Shown here: in pieces, positions 1 to 7,582 of the stretch | Layout: every line of letters starts with the position of its first letter | Numbering within the stretch: the stretch's first letter is position 1 | Source of the DNA: Methanobacterium sp. | GTDB taxonomy: Archaea > Methanobacteriota > Methanobacteria > Methanobacteriales > Methanobacteriaceae | NCBI GenBank assembly: GCA_003151535.1 | Contig: PLXT01000044.1 | Coordinates: 24,455 to 34,478, forward strand | Direction of reading: 5' to 3' | Length of the DNA stretch: 10,024 bases | Program-made: the position numbers and the translations under genes | The notes under the pieces: model-generated | The model's input: the letters and a program-made list of their open reading frames with translations, nothing else | Told to the model about the DNA's origin: nothing | Database searches by the model: none

Positions 1-134
1 ATTTTCATAATCTGTTCTCTGTAATAGTTATCTAATCATTACGAGTATTTGTATTCTATTTATGTGATTCAATTTTTAGAAGCTATTGTACATATTAAAT
101 CTTCTGATATTCCATAACTCCTTCCAATATATAT
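1..134. other. Short AT-rich stretch downstream of the helicase gene
   Basis: No gene is supported here. On the minus strand a purine-rich SD-like site (GGAAGGAG, 118-125) sits just before an ATG at 113-115. That frame stops after six codons and the spacing is too short for a normal SD. It may be the remnant of a following gene, but nothing recognisable remains. Confidence 0.4.
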
Positions 135-1811
135 TTAATATTCATGTTTTATTGCTTCTAAGAAATATTCTGGAATAAATTTTATGTAACGACTCCATTT
201 ATCTTTTAGAATATTATTGATATTGGAATCTGTTATATAAGTTATACAATAATCGTCTTTATGTCTCATTCCCCTGCCATATGCTTGTACTAAACTAATT
301 ACTGTTTTATATGCATACCAATCGGGGTCTTTTTTCATTCTTGCTTTAATCTGTTTATTTCCCATGTCAGGATATGGTACTTTGTATATTATTTGGAATC
401 TACATAGATCATCAGGGAGATCTATACCTTCATCAACAGAAGGGGCTACTAAAACTAACGGATTCTTAGAATCCAATAATATTTGGATAACATCTTCTCG
501 TATAGGTTTGTTTCTCGAATTCTTCTCAATATTGGTATAAGAAATTAATCTAGGATCGCTTAATTCATCTATTAAATATTGGGTAAGTTTATGATTATGT
601 GTATGTATAAGTCCTTTATCCAAAAAATGCTTTTTTAAGATGTCTTTTATCACCGGAATGGTTCTGGGTTTTGTTTTACTAATATTTTTATATGCCATGC
701 TTCCGACAGTATCTAAGTGTATAGGACGTTTTTCTGGATTGAACGGACTTTTTTCATGAATGTAACATACTTGATCTTCATCTAACCCATGCCATCGGCA
801 GAATCCTTTTTTATCAAGTATAGTAGCACTCATCAATAAGGAAATATGTGCATGTTTGAAAAAATAATCACCACAGTATCTAGCTACATCAATAGGTTTG
901 AAAGAAATGTTAAAATTCTTATTATCAGAAACTGTCTCAATAACCCATTCATTAAAATGCAGACGCAACTCCTCTTCAATCATTTTTAATTTACTAAGCA
1001 TCCTAATAAGACTAGTCTGCTTCTTTTTTTCAATTTCTACAACATCTTCTAATTCTCCATATTTTTCAATGAGATCATTAATGACAATCAACCAATGATT
1101 CTGATCATCTGCGTTACCCATAACTATTTTTGGCGGATATCCATAACCATGTCTTACATATTCGTCAAAATCATATGCTAATCGTTTTTTATTTATAACT
1201 AAGCTTATTCTAGACATTAGTTGGTCTTCTAGATTATGTGCTTCATCAAATATCGATAATAGCCTCTTATCCAAATATGGTGCAAAGTTCATCTCCAGGA
1301 AGAAACTAGCATAATTTAATAATGCAATAGGTGATTTTATAACCTCAGCTTTCTGTTCCCAATAATTGCAATGATCAAAACCTCTGAAATAAACAATATT
1401 TCCTCTTCTATTTGTGAATGCCTGTTCTACACCAGATTTTTCACTGAGAGTTATACTATGATCACATTCATAAGAATCTATTACTTGGCATGAACCATCA
1501 TCACATTTTGTAGGAATAATTGACAAATCTTTGCAATTAAAATTGTTTCTACCCTTTAATACTGGAAATCCAAAATCTTCATGATATTGATCTTGTAATT
1601 GTTTAGTAACTGTAACTATGTACGCAGATTCTAAATACTTGGCCATTGTTACAGCTATAGCAGATTTACCTATTCCTGTATCTGCATCTAATATAACTTT
1701 AGTTTTGCCAATATCTAATCCTTCAGCAATTTTTTTAAGAATTCTTTCTTGGGCTGGCCGAGGAGCCATATAATCAGGAAAATAGGATAATAATTCTTTA
1801 TAAGTTTCCAT
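135..1811 (-). CDS. XPD/DinG-like Fe-S superfamily 2 DNA helicase
   Basis: This 558-residue protein has the full motif set of the XPD/DinG group of ATP-dependent 5'-3' DNA helicases. Seen in order: Walker A DADTGIGKS (42-50), a cysteine-bearing insert (C93, C103, C108, C116, C148), DEAH box (189-192), MSAT (327-330), SVDEGIDLP (458-466) and the arginine-finger motif QAYGRGMR (509-516). In this family four cysteines between Walker A and the DEAH box hold a 4Fe-4S cluster; five are present, so one is probably spare. The length suits a compact archaeal or viral-type member without extra domains. The ATG at 1809-1811 has no SD, but a TATA-like TTATTATA lies about 40-50 bases upstream. It follows a truncated paralogue on the same strand. 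A cytoplasmic repair or replication-fork role, or a mobile-element origin, is inferred; the exact job cannot be read from sequence. Confidence 0.9.
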   Translation of the reverse strand: METYKELLSYFPDYMAPRPAQERILKKIAEGLDIGKTKVILDADTGIGKSAIAVTMAKYLESAYIVTVTKQLQDQYHEDFGFPVLKGRNNFNCKDLSIIPTKCDDGSCQVIDSYECDHSITLSEKSGVEQAFTNRRGNIVYFRGFDHCNYWEQKAEVIKSPIALLNYASFFLEMNFAPYLDKRLLSIFDEAHNLEDQLMSRISLVINKKRLAYDFDEYVRHGYGYPPKIVMGNADDQNHWLIVINDLIEKYGELEDVVEIEKKKQTSLIRMLSKLKMIEEELRLHFNEWVIETVSDNKNFNISFKPIDVARYCGDYFFKHAHISLLMSATILDKKGFCRWHGLDEDQVCYIHEKSPFNPEKRPIHLDTVGSMAYKNISKTKPRTIPVIKDILKKHFLDKGLIHTHNHKLTQYLIDELSDPRLISYTNIEKNSRNKPIREDVIQILLDSKNPLVLVAPSVDEGIDLPDDLCRFQIIYKVPYPDMGNKQIKARMKKDPDWYAYKTVISLVQAYGRGMRHKDDYCITYITDSNINNILKDKWSRYIKFIPEYFLEAIKHEY

Positions 1812-1847
1812 AAAGACACGTCTATTCTAGAAATATCAAATGTTTAA

Positions 1848-1860
1848 TTGTATAATAATT
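1848..1860 (-). promoter_or_regulatory. Candidate TATA box for the complete helicase gene
   Basis: In the 120-base gap between the two helicase genes the minus strand reads AATTATTATACAA. An archaeal start about 25 bases downstream would give a leader of roughly 10-15 bases before the ATG at 1811, consistent with the missing SD. The region is very AT-rich, so chance matches are likely. Confidence 0.3.
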
Positions 1861-1931
1861 AACGTATTAATATTCTTGTTTATCCAATAAAAAACAATAA
1901 ATCATAACAACATTATAATTTAAAAAAATAC

Positions 1932-2465
1932 TCAAAACTGTACATTATTTTCTATTAACTTGTGTGATTCATCCCATATTATCAGGGGACAACCCCACTG
2001 TAATGCAGGTCTTATTTTTATTAGTGCAAGCATCATATGATAGTTGGTTACAACAACCTTGTAGTCCATAAATGTGCTGATTTTTTTACTGTACTCGCAT
2101 GAATCTTTGGTTTTACTATAATTATGTTCACATGGAGCGTTCGGTTTATGTGTACATAATTCAGCTGTTAAATCTGGATTAGCTTTACATTTATATTCAT
2201 TTTTACCTGCAAGTAACATAACATCTTCTAAATTTCCATAATCTCTTTCATATTGTTTCATTAAATCTTTAGTAGGTGTAACAACGAATACAGTACCTGG
2301 ACGTTCTAAATTGATTCCTATTTGAATTGCAATTAAACTTTTACCAATACCAGTTGGTGCATCGGCAATAATATTTCGATCGCTATGCTCGATAAAATAG
2401 TCGAAGAAATGCAATTGGTTTTCGCGGAAAACACTGTTATGAACTTCTTTTGCTATATTTCGCAT
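1932..2465 (-). pseudogene. Truncated Fe-S helicase paralogue (N-terminal third)
   Basis: The 177 residues match only the first part of an XPD/DinG-like helicase. They contain a Q-motif-like start (FRENQLHFF, 14-22), Walker A ADAPTGIGKS (34-43), four well-placed cysteines for a 4Fe-4S cluster (C93, C104, C112, C123) and the DExH box DESH (165-168). Reading stops nine residues after DESH, so motifs III, V and VI and the whole second helicase lobe are missing, about 370-390 residues by comparison with the neighbour. C93 falls at the same residue number in both proteins. The overall similarity looks modest, so this is an old paralogue rather than a fresh duplicate. The 120 bases after the stop show no continuation of the protein. 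It could not unwind DNA alone. It is most likely a gene remnant, though a regulatory or Fe-S-binding fragment cannot be excluded because the N-terminal part is intact. Confidence 0.75.
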
Positions 2466-2779
2466 AATGAATTGGTTTAAGTATCAATATTTTTAATAAA
2501 CGTTAAATTAGGTAATAGTTGCTTAATTTCATATTAATTGAATCACTAAAAACGCTTCCTATAATCATTAATAGTATTATTATAATTTGAAAGATTAATA
2601 ATTTATTATAAAATTATTTTAATTATAATAATGCTCAGTTTAAAACAATATAATAGAATTAAATTGAAAAATCAGAAATTTATTTCGTATCATTAGAGGA
2701 TGAATACCAGACAATAATGGTACTTCTAAGTTGAAACGAATGGATATGTACATTTTAAATGATATGGGAGATGGAATAC
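2466..2779. other. AT-rich intergenic region between divergent genes
   Basis: This gap separates the minus-strand helicase fragment from the plus-strand SRPBCC gene. It is dominated by A and T runs (for example 2580-2660) and holds the likely promoters of both genes. A short reading frame ending about 2793 has no convincing start. No RNA gene or repeat was recognised. Confidence 0.5.
2491..2500 (-). promoter_or_regulatory. Candidate TATA box for the truncated helicase gene
   Basis: On the minus strand TTTATTAAAA ends 25 bases before the ATG at 2465. With normal archaeal spacing, transcription would begin within a few bases of the start codon, giving an essentially leaderless message. This agrees with the absence of an SD before this start. 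Confidence 0.35.
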
Positions 2780-3259
2780 TTGACAAAAATTAATTTGTTG
2801 GAAGAACCTAAAGAACATGAGATTATCATTGATAGAGTCTTCGATGCGCCCATTGAACTGGTATGGAATGCTTGGACTAAAGTAAAACAGATAAATAAGT
2901 GGTTTAACAGTGCTGGTCTTGATATTGATGTGATTGAATTTGATGTACGTCCTAATGGACACTTTCGGTTTAAAATTCCAAATCCCGATAGCAATAAAAT
3001 ATTGGGTGAGTATACAGGAACGTATGTCAAAGTACAATCACCATACGAACTATCTTTTAATGTAAAGGACTTTTCAATAAATAAAAATCCCAATGGAATC
3101 TCAGCATCTTTCAAGGCCCTATTTGAGTCTGTAGGTAAACAAACACTATTAAGACTCATAATAACCTTAGAAGACGAATCTTACAGAGAGATCACTGTGA
3201 CCGGATGGAATCAATCGTTTGAAAATCTTGCTTCATATTTAGGAAATAAAATAGTTTAA
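2780..3259 (+). CDS. SRPBCC / AHSA1 family protein
   Basis: This is an AHSA1-type START-like (SRPBCC) protein of 159 residues, a fold that forms a deep hydrophobic pocket for small ligands; the ligand is unknown. Seen: the family's opening pattern of a short lead, then IDRVFDAPIELVWNAWT, a tryptophan-rich helix (KQINKWF), the central strands (RPNGHFRF, GEYTGTYVKV) and the closing helix GWNQSFENLASYL. The TTG at 2780 is preferred because homologues begin with a similar TKINLL-type lead and GGGAG (2766-2770) sits nine bases upstream. The ATGs at 2759 and 2771 are in frame, but the first lies before that SD and the second directly abuts it. The gene stands alone. In bacteria such genes often follow an ArsR-type regulator, but none is seen here. 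It is probably a cytoplasmic, stand-alone gene. Confidence 0.85.
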   Translation: MTKINLLEEPKEHEIIIDRVFDAPIELVWNAWTKVKQINKWFNSAGLDIDVIEFDVRPNGHFRFKIPNPDSNKILGEYTGTYVKVQSPYELSFNVKDFSINKNPNGISASFKALFESVGKQTLLRLIITLEDESYREITVTGWNQSFENLASYLGNKIV

Positions 3260-3591
3260 CAGTAAAAATTCATAAGAATACAGTTATTTCAAGTTATAAT
3301 CATCAATTTTAATGGATAGATTTTTATTTTTAAAATAAAAACTATCTAAACTCAATTTTATATGATTACGAGAAAATATATTAACAAATTGTATTATAAT
3401 TAATTATAATATCCTAAATCAATAGAAATAATATTGAATTATGTATTATTGAATTTAAGTATTGCATATCACATTAAAGGAGTAAATAGCATCAACTATC
3501 TATTAAAACAATTTTCTGTGATACAACTTACCATATCAAAAATATTATTTTTTTGAATATATTAGAGATATATAATTATTGGGAGGGGTCT
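3260..3591 (+). other. Intergenic region with a hairpin and an orphan SD-like site
   Basis: No gene is supported. The stretch contains an A/T hairpin (3315-3346, listed separately) and an AAAGGAG at 3477-3483 that is followed by no ATG, GTG or TTG at usable distance. TATA-like runs near 3555-3577 precede the broken zinc-ribbon gene. Confidence 0.45.
3315..3346 (+). terminator. Hairpin with U-rich arm after the SRPBCC gene
   Basis: GATAG (3315-3319) pairs with CTATC (3342-3346), and TTTTTATTTT (3321-3330) pairs with AAAATAAAAA (3332-3341), with one bulged A. It lies about 55 bases after the SRPBCC stop. The T-rich arm would act as a U-tract, the usual archaeal termination signal. The A/T composition makes the pairing weak. 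Confidence 0.35.
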
Positions 3592-3966
3592 ATGATTATG
3601 TTAAATGGTTATAACAAATTTATAAATGATGAAAAGGGAAGGATTTATCTTTGGACCTTTATGGTTTGTTATATTGGTGATGGTTATTGGATTTATTTTT
3701 TCACTTTTTAGGAATAATAATCATAAAACTAGAAATACCGAGCGTGTTTACGATTACCAATCAACAATAAAATCTTCAAATAATTAAATACCGTTAATAT
3801 CAGTCCAGAATGTGGAAGAAACAATTCTAAGAATGCTAAATTTTGTAATGACTGTGGTCATAATTTTGTTAATGATTCTGTTATATATTGCCCCAAATGC
3901 GGAGAAAAGAATTCTAAAAACTCAAAATTTTGTCAAGGGTGTGGAGTAGAATTGGATAATATCTAA
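3592..3966 (+). pseudogene. Frame-disrupted membrane-anchored zinc-ribbon protein
   Basis: A strong SD (GGGAGGGG, 3581-3588) precedes ATGs at 3592 and 3598, but that frame stops at about 3709. A membrane helix (GPLWFVILVMVIGFIFSLF) is readable only in the next frame, whose ATGs are at 3626 and 3629 with no SD and which stops at 3785. The zinc-ribbon part is back in the first frame, from about 3790 to the stop at 3964-3966, and has no start codon of its own. It shows two Cys4 ribbons: SPECG...FCNDCG and YCPKCG...FCQGCG. In the first ribbon the leading Cys is Ser (AGT at 3802-3804, one base from TGT). A one-TM protein with tandem zinc ribbons is a common archaeal layout, so the parent probably joined all these parts. 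Two frameshifts and a lost zinc ligand indicate decay. Alternatives are sequencing errors or a separate 53-residue membrane peptide starting at 3626. Confidence 0.65.
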
Positions 3967-3996
3967 ATGAATTATAATAAAACATATTCTTCAATA

Positions 3997-4004
3997 TTTT
4001 TTTT
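3997..4004 (+). terminator. T-run after the zinc-ribbon gene
   Basis: Eight consecutive T residues lie 30 bases after the stop at 3966. Archaeal RNA polymerase commonly stops at such U-tracts without a hairpin. The site also separates this gene from the convergent amidohydrolase. Confidence 0.4.
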
Positions 4005-4040
4005 ATCTAAAAAGAAATTTATGGGAATATTATTCCCATA
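4005..4040 (-). terminator. Stem-loop plus T-rich tail ending the amidohydrolase gene
   Basis: A perfect 9-base-pair hairpin (TATGGGAAT, 4020-4028, pairing with ATTCCCATA, 4032-4040; 3-base loop) starts one base beyond the stop codon at 4042-4044. On the minus strand it is followed by a T-rich stretch (TTTCTTTTT). This has the layout of an intrinsic terminator for the minus-strand gene. Confidence 0.55.
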
Positions 4041-4041
4041 T

Positions 4042-5067
4042 TCACATGTGCAGTAGGCGTTCAGCATTTCCGTGTGCTATTTTTTCTTTATCTGCTTTGC
4101 TTACTGGAAGTTGATCTAAAAATTTCATTGTATCTTCCATTGGTATGAAGGGATAGTCTGTTGAGAACATGATACGATCAACACCCATTTCCAAAAACAG
4201 ATTTAGGAATGTTTGAGTGTAGTTCAATCCACTGAAGGTGTAATTAACATTCTTCTGGAGATATTCGCTAACTGGATGTTCAAGATTAATTGTTTCTTGA
4301 GGTAAAGAATCATCTATTCTTTGTTGCATGAATGGAATTCCTTCACCCATATGACCAATAATAAATTGTAGATCTGGATATTGGTCGAATACACCACCTA
4401 AAATAATTCTTAAAATATGTAATGCTGTTTCAAGATGCCAACCCCATGCATTACGTGCAAGAAGAGTTGATACTTCCTGTGAGAAATTTCCAGTGTATGA
4501 AGATTCAATAACAGCTTTCGGTGGCAGAGTTGGATGTAGATATATTGGAACCTTCAATTTTTCTGCACGATCGAATATGGGCCAAAAAAATTCATCGTCC
4601 AAATAACGACCATTGGTATGACCATTGATTATAGCTCCCTTAAAATCATGTTCCTTAACCATGCGTTCCAATTCATCAGCAGCTGTATCGGGGACAGCAG
4701 TGGGCAAAGTTGCAAATCCTGCTAACCTGGTAGGATTCTTTTTTATTGCGTTGGCAATGTAGTCATTTGCATCTTTTGATATGTCTACAGCCATTGAAGT
4801 TTTCATCTGTTCCACACCCGGAGAGAACAACGATAGCACTTGGACATCTATTCCTGCCTGATCCATTGCATCGATTCTGCCCTTGTCAACATCTATGAGT
4901 TGTTTTATAATTTTAGCAAGCCCTTCAGGGGCTTCTGAAGGATCGGATTTCATCATTTCTGCTTGAGCCTGCATGAATTTAGGGGTTGCATAGGTTTCTT
5001 CAAGTGCGATGGTCCTCATTTTGTTCTGATTCTTAAATTGTGTTAAATCATTAGATTCTTCTTTCAA
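4042..5067 (-). CDS. Amidohydrolase-2 family metal-dependent hydrolase/decarboxylase
   Basis: The 341-residue protein belongs to the Amidohydro_2 family, a TIM-barrel group that includes ACMSD and gamma-resorcylate-type decarboxylases. Seen: ALEETY (21-26) at the first strand, YLHPTLPP with H178, IIGHMGE with H239, and FSTDYPF with D304, followed by the family's closing GNAERLL (333-338). In the resorcylate decarboxylase group the metal is held by Glu, a His two residues later, a barrel His and Asp. Here E23, H178 and D304 fit, but the second ligand is T25, so the metal site may be altered. The substrate is unknown; aromatic carboxylates are a guess from the family. The start is TTG at 5065-5067, backed by AGGAGGG (5074-5080) at good spacing. 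Homologues usually begin near the ATG of residue 17, so about 16 residues are an extension. It is likely cytoplasmic and monocistronic. Confidence 0.87.
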   Translation of the reverse strand: MKEESNDLTQFKNQNKMRTIALEETYATPKFMQAQAEMMKSDPSEAPEGLAKIIKQLIDVDKGRIDAMDQAGIDVQVLSLFSPGVEQMKTSMAVDISKDANDYIANAIKKNPTRLAGFATLPTAVPDTAADELERMVKEHDFKGAIINGHTNGRYLDDEFFWPIFDRAEKLKVPIYLHPTLPPKAVIESSYTGNFSQEVSTLLARNAWGWHLETALHILRIILGGVFDQYPDLQFIIGHMGEGIPFMQQRIDDSLPQETINLEHPVSEYLQKNVNYTFSGLNYTQTFLNLFLEMGVDRIMFSTDYPFIPMEDTMKFLDQLPVSKADKEKIAHGNAERLLHM

Positions 5068-5526
5068 TTTACACCCTCCTCATAATCATATCTAAAATTA
5101 AATACCAACTAATCAATTTCTAAATACTTTTTTTTTACATCTATGCAATAACTAACAGAAAACTTCTGTCTCATTGTATATATTTCTTTTAGTGCACTAT
5201 AAAATTTGCTTATTATTATCTAAACTAATTTTATACAATTTTAAAGGATATTAGAGGGTTTTTTAGACGATTAATCATTAATCGATTTAGAATCCATCCA
5301 ACTATAAATCCGCTCAGATTTTATTACTACTTTGAACTAGGTAGTTATACTGGAAAAAAATTGTTAAGATGCACTAATAACTAAAATAACATCTATTCAA
5401 TTAAAATATATTATTCTGTATTGATGATAAAAAATATTTTATAATCATTGAAACGATATTTAATATGAGAGTTACCACTCATTTTCATAACATATTATAT
5501 AAATTAAATAGAGGGGCAAAAATTCA
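5068..5526. other. Divergent intergenic region with two short dyads
   Basis: This gap separates the amidohydrolase (minus) from the HEAT-repeat gene (plus) and contains no supported gene. It holds a 17-base perfect dyad (5268-5284, listed separately), a weaker one, ACAGAA-AAC-TTCTGT (5155-5169), and several TATA-like runs. On the minus strand, an A-run followed by GTATTTA near 5121-5138 suits a promoter for the amidohydrolase. On the plus strand, GATATTTAATATG (5455-5467) suits one for the HEAT gene. Confidence 0.45.
5268..5284. promoter_or_regulatory. Perfect 17-base inverted repeat, possible operator
   Basis: CGATTAAT and ATTAATCG flank a single C. It lies about 200 bases upstream of the amidohydrolase start and about 240 bases upstream of the HEAT gene. 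Perfect 8-base arms are less likely by chance than simple A/T palindromes. The distance from both starts weakens the case for an operator. Confidence 0.3.
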
Positions 5527-6228
5527 ATGGATTTTAAACTAATATTAGGTCTTGGAAAACCCGACATAAAAAAAATGGAAAAGGAAAAGGATATTAAAGG
5601 ATTAATCAGGGCTATGGGTTATGACAATGACGAGTCTATCCGTAAAGAAGCAGCCTTTGCTCTTGGTAAAATCACTGATTCACAATCACCAATATACACT
5701 ATAAGAAATGAAAACACAGAGTTAAAAGATACATCAAAGGATTCAATCGGCAATCTTACAGTAGAACAGCTCATAAATTCGTTGAAAGATGAAAATTGGA
5801 GTATTAGGATGAATGCAGCAAAAACTCTCGTTGAAATTGGAGAAACCACAGTTGAAAAACTAATAAATTCATTGAAAGATGAAAATTGGCAGGTGAGATG
5901 GCACACAGCAGAAATTTTAGGTGAAATAGGAGATGTTCGGGGAGTAAAACCGCTCATCAATCTTTTAAATGATAAAAACAATGGAGTGCAGAGTAATTCT
6001 GTGATTGCTCTAGTTAAAATAGGAAACCCCGGAGTGGAAATTCTAATTGACAATTTAAACAGTAACGAATGGCAAATAAGAGAACATACAGCAGAAATTC
6101 TAGGCGAAATAGGTGATGTCCGTGGTATAGTCCCCCTCACAAGATCATTAAATGATGAAAGTGATGATGTGCGAATGGCTGCAAAGGCATCTCTTGAAAA
6201 AAGTAATAACAAAGAATGGATGTTATAA
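5527..6228 (+). CDS. HEAT-repeat (PBS-lyase type) protein
   Basis: The 233-residue protein is built of about six HEAT-like helical repeats of 29-31 residues, at roughly 22-51, 78-106, 107-136, 137-166, 167-197 and 198-226. The first is set apart by a hydrophilic linker (52-77). Typical repeat signatures are visible, such as VRWHTAEILGEIGD and PLINLL, and the paired segment HTAEILGEIGDVRG occurs identically at 126-139 and 187-200. Such proteins are scaffolds for protein-protein contacts; some relatives act on phycobilin or carry Fe-S-linked roles, but nothing here indicates an enzyme. There is no signal peptide or membrane segment, so it is probably cytoplasmic. GAGGGG (5511-5516) lies ten bases before the ATG. 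The aldo/keto reductase follows after 80 bases on the same strand, so partial co-transcription is possible. The partner protein is unknown. Confidence 0.88.
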   Translation: MDFKLILGLGKPDIKKMEKEKDIKGLIRAMGYDNDESIRKEAAFALGKITDSQSPIYTIRNENTELKDTSKDSIGNLTVEQLINSLKDENWSIRMNAAKTLVEIGETTVEKLINSLKDENWQVRWHTAEILGEIGDVRGVKPLINLLNDKNNGVQSNSVIALVKIGNPGVEILIDNLNSNEWQIREHTAEILGEIGDVRGIVPLTRSLNDESDDVRMAAKASLEKSNNKEWML

Positions 6229-6253
6229 TATATGATTATAGTTTACAGTACAG

Positions 6254-6263
6254 TTATTTAAAT
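6254..6263 (+). promoter_or_regulatory. Candidate TATA box for the aldo/keto reductase gene
   Basis: TTATTTAAAT lies about 50 bases before the TTG start. A transcript starting about 25 bases downstream would carry a leader of some 25-30 bases that includes the GGAGGGG SD. This suggests the reductase has its own promoter even if it is also read from the HEAT gene. Confidence 0.35.
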
Positions 6264-6308
6264 TAAATGAATTATCAGATTGTTATTGTTAATTAGGAGG
6301 GGTAATAG

Positions 6309-7472
6309 TTGTTATACAGAAATTTTGGGAAAACAAATGAAAAGGTTTCAATTTTAGGATTTGGTGCCATGCGTCTACCAGCAATGGAAAATGATCCAAC
6401 CAAAATTGATGAAAAAAAAGCTGTTAAGATGATCCGTTACTCCATTGATCAGGGAGTGAACTTTATTGATACTGCATATCCCTATGGTGGATTTGACATG
6501 TATAAAGGTGGGCAAAGTGAACCCATTGTTGCTAAAGCCTTAAAAGATGGATACAGAGAAAGGGTTAAAATATCTACAAAACTTCCTACATGGCTAATAG
6601 AAACCAGGGAAGATATGGATAAATATTTAAACGAACAACTGGAACGCCTGGAAACCGACATTATAGATTTTTATCTTATCCATGGAGTTACAAAAACCTA
6701 CTGGGAAAAATTGAAAGAACTTGGTTTTGAGGAATTCTTAGACCAGGCAATTGAAGATGGAAAAATAAAATATGCCGGATTTTCATTCCATGATCGAGTT
6801 GAACTCTTCAAAGAAGTTGTTGATCATTATGACTGGTCTTTCTGTTTAATACAGTACAATTATTTAGATGAAAACTACCAGGCTGGAAAAGAAGGCTTAG
6901 AATATGCCTTTAATAAGGGTTTAGGTGTGGCAACCATGGAACCATTAAGAGGCGGGCAGATAGCTGTAAATATTCCAGAAGAAATTATAGATACATTTGA
7001 CGAAGCAGTTGTTAAAAGAACACCCGCAGAATGGGCTTTAAGATGGGTATGGAACCATCCCGAGGTATCTGTTGTTTTAAGTGGGATGAATACCATGAAC
7101 GATGTGAAAGAAAATTTAAGAATCTCATCCGATGCCCAGTCCAATTCATTATCTAAAAAAGAGTTAGATGTTGTAGATCATGCTAAACAGGTTTTTAATG
7201 ATAAATTGGAGATTGGTTGTACTGGTTGTGGTTATTGTTTACCATGTCCTCAAGGCGTGGATATTCCTGAAAACTTTGCAAAGTACAATGACTACCACCT
7301 ATTTGGAACACCAGAAACAAAGGAACGTTTTAAATTTGGATACGAAATGGGCCTTTTAAATGGTGAAAGGGCATCGGCATGTAACGAATGTGGAGCATGT
7401 GAAGAACATTGCACACAAGAAATTCAAATAATGCAGGAATTAAAAAAGGTTAAAAAGTTATATGAAACTTAA
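6309..7472 (+). CDS. Aldo/keto reductase with C-terminal ferredoxin-like domain
   Basis: The 387-residue protein has an aldo/keto reductase TIM barrel followed by an Fe-S tail, the architecture of the COG1453-type reductases common in methanogens and clostridia. Seen: FGAMRLP (18-24), DTAYPYG with catalytic D54 and Y59, K91 in STKLP and H125 in LIHG, which complete the AKR tetrad. The C-terminal part has CTGCGYCLPCP (C304, C307, C310, C313) and CNECGACEEHC (C358, C361, C364, C368), which probably bind two 4Fe-4S clusters; the second ends in CTQ rather than the usual CPQ. It likely reduces an aldehyde or ketone, or oxidises an alcohol, using NAD(P)H and/or ferredoxin-type electron transfer; the substrate is unknown. 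The start is TTG at 6309, six bases after GGAGGGG (6296-6302), and the protein begins at the usual family position. It is cytoplasmic. Confidence 0.93.
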   Translation: MLYRNFGKTNEKVSILGFGAMRLPAMENDPTKIDEKKAVKMIRYSIDQGVNFIDTAYPYGGFDMYKGGQSEPIVAKALKDGYRERVKISTKLPTWLIETREDMDKYLNEQLERLETDIIDFYLIHGVTKTYWEKLKELGFEEFLDQAIEDGKIKYAGFSFHDRVELFKEVVDHYDWSFCLIQYNYLDENYQAGKEGLEYAFNKGLGVATMEPLRGGQIAVNIPEEIIDTFDEAVVKRTPAEWALRWVWNHPEVSVVLSGMNTMNDVKENLRISSDAQSNSLSKKELDVVDHAKQVFNDKLEIGCTGCGYCLPCPQGVDIPENFAKYNDYHLFGTPETKERFKFGYEMGLLNGERASACNECGACEEHCTQEIQIMQELKKVKKLYET

Positions 7473-7508
7473 TTTTAAAACTTGTTTATTTAGATCTTAA
7501 TAAAGTAA

Positions 7509-7545
7509 ATTTTATTTTTTAATCGACTTGTTAAAAGCCGATTAA
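7509..7545 (+). terminator. T-rich tract and hairpin after the aldo/keto reductase
   Basis: A T-run (TTTTATTTTTT, 7510-7520) lies about 40 bases after the stop. It runs into a hairpin in which TTAATCG (7519-7525) pairs with CGATTAA (7539-7545). Three more pairs (CTT/AAG) form beyond an A-C mismatch, leaving a 5-base loop. The U-tract alone could end transcription in archaea. It also insulates the satD promoter just downstream. Confidence 0.5.
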
Positions 7546-7582
7546 ATTCTAATTCTTTTAGATAATAAATTTTTATTCGTTA

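Noticed and set aside
113..115. Gene start after the helicase on the minus strand
   Set aside because: The frame stops after six codons and the SD-like site is too close to the ATG.
2731..2793. Short frame (LKRMDMYILNDMGD...) overlapping the SRPBCC start
   Set aside because: It has about 20 codons, no SD and no recognisable family. It overlaps the better supported gene.
2755..3159. Open frames on the minus strand across the SRPBCC gene
   Set aside because: They are antisense to a gene with clear AHSA1 family features, and their proteins show no domain pattern.
3477..3520. AAAGGAG as the start of a small gene
   Set aside because: No start codon follows at a usable distance, and the downstream frame shows no protein character.
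5619..6212. A 197-codon minus-strand frame opposite the HEAT gene
   Set aside because: Its Ser/Phe-rich repeats are the antisense image of the HEAT repeats; it has no SD or family resemblance.
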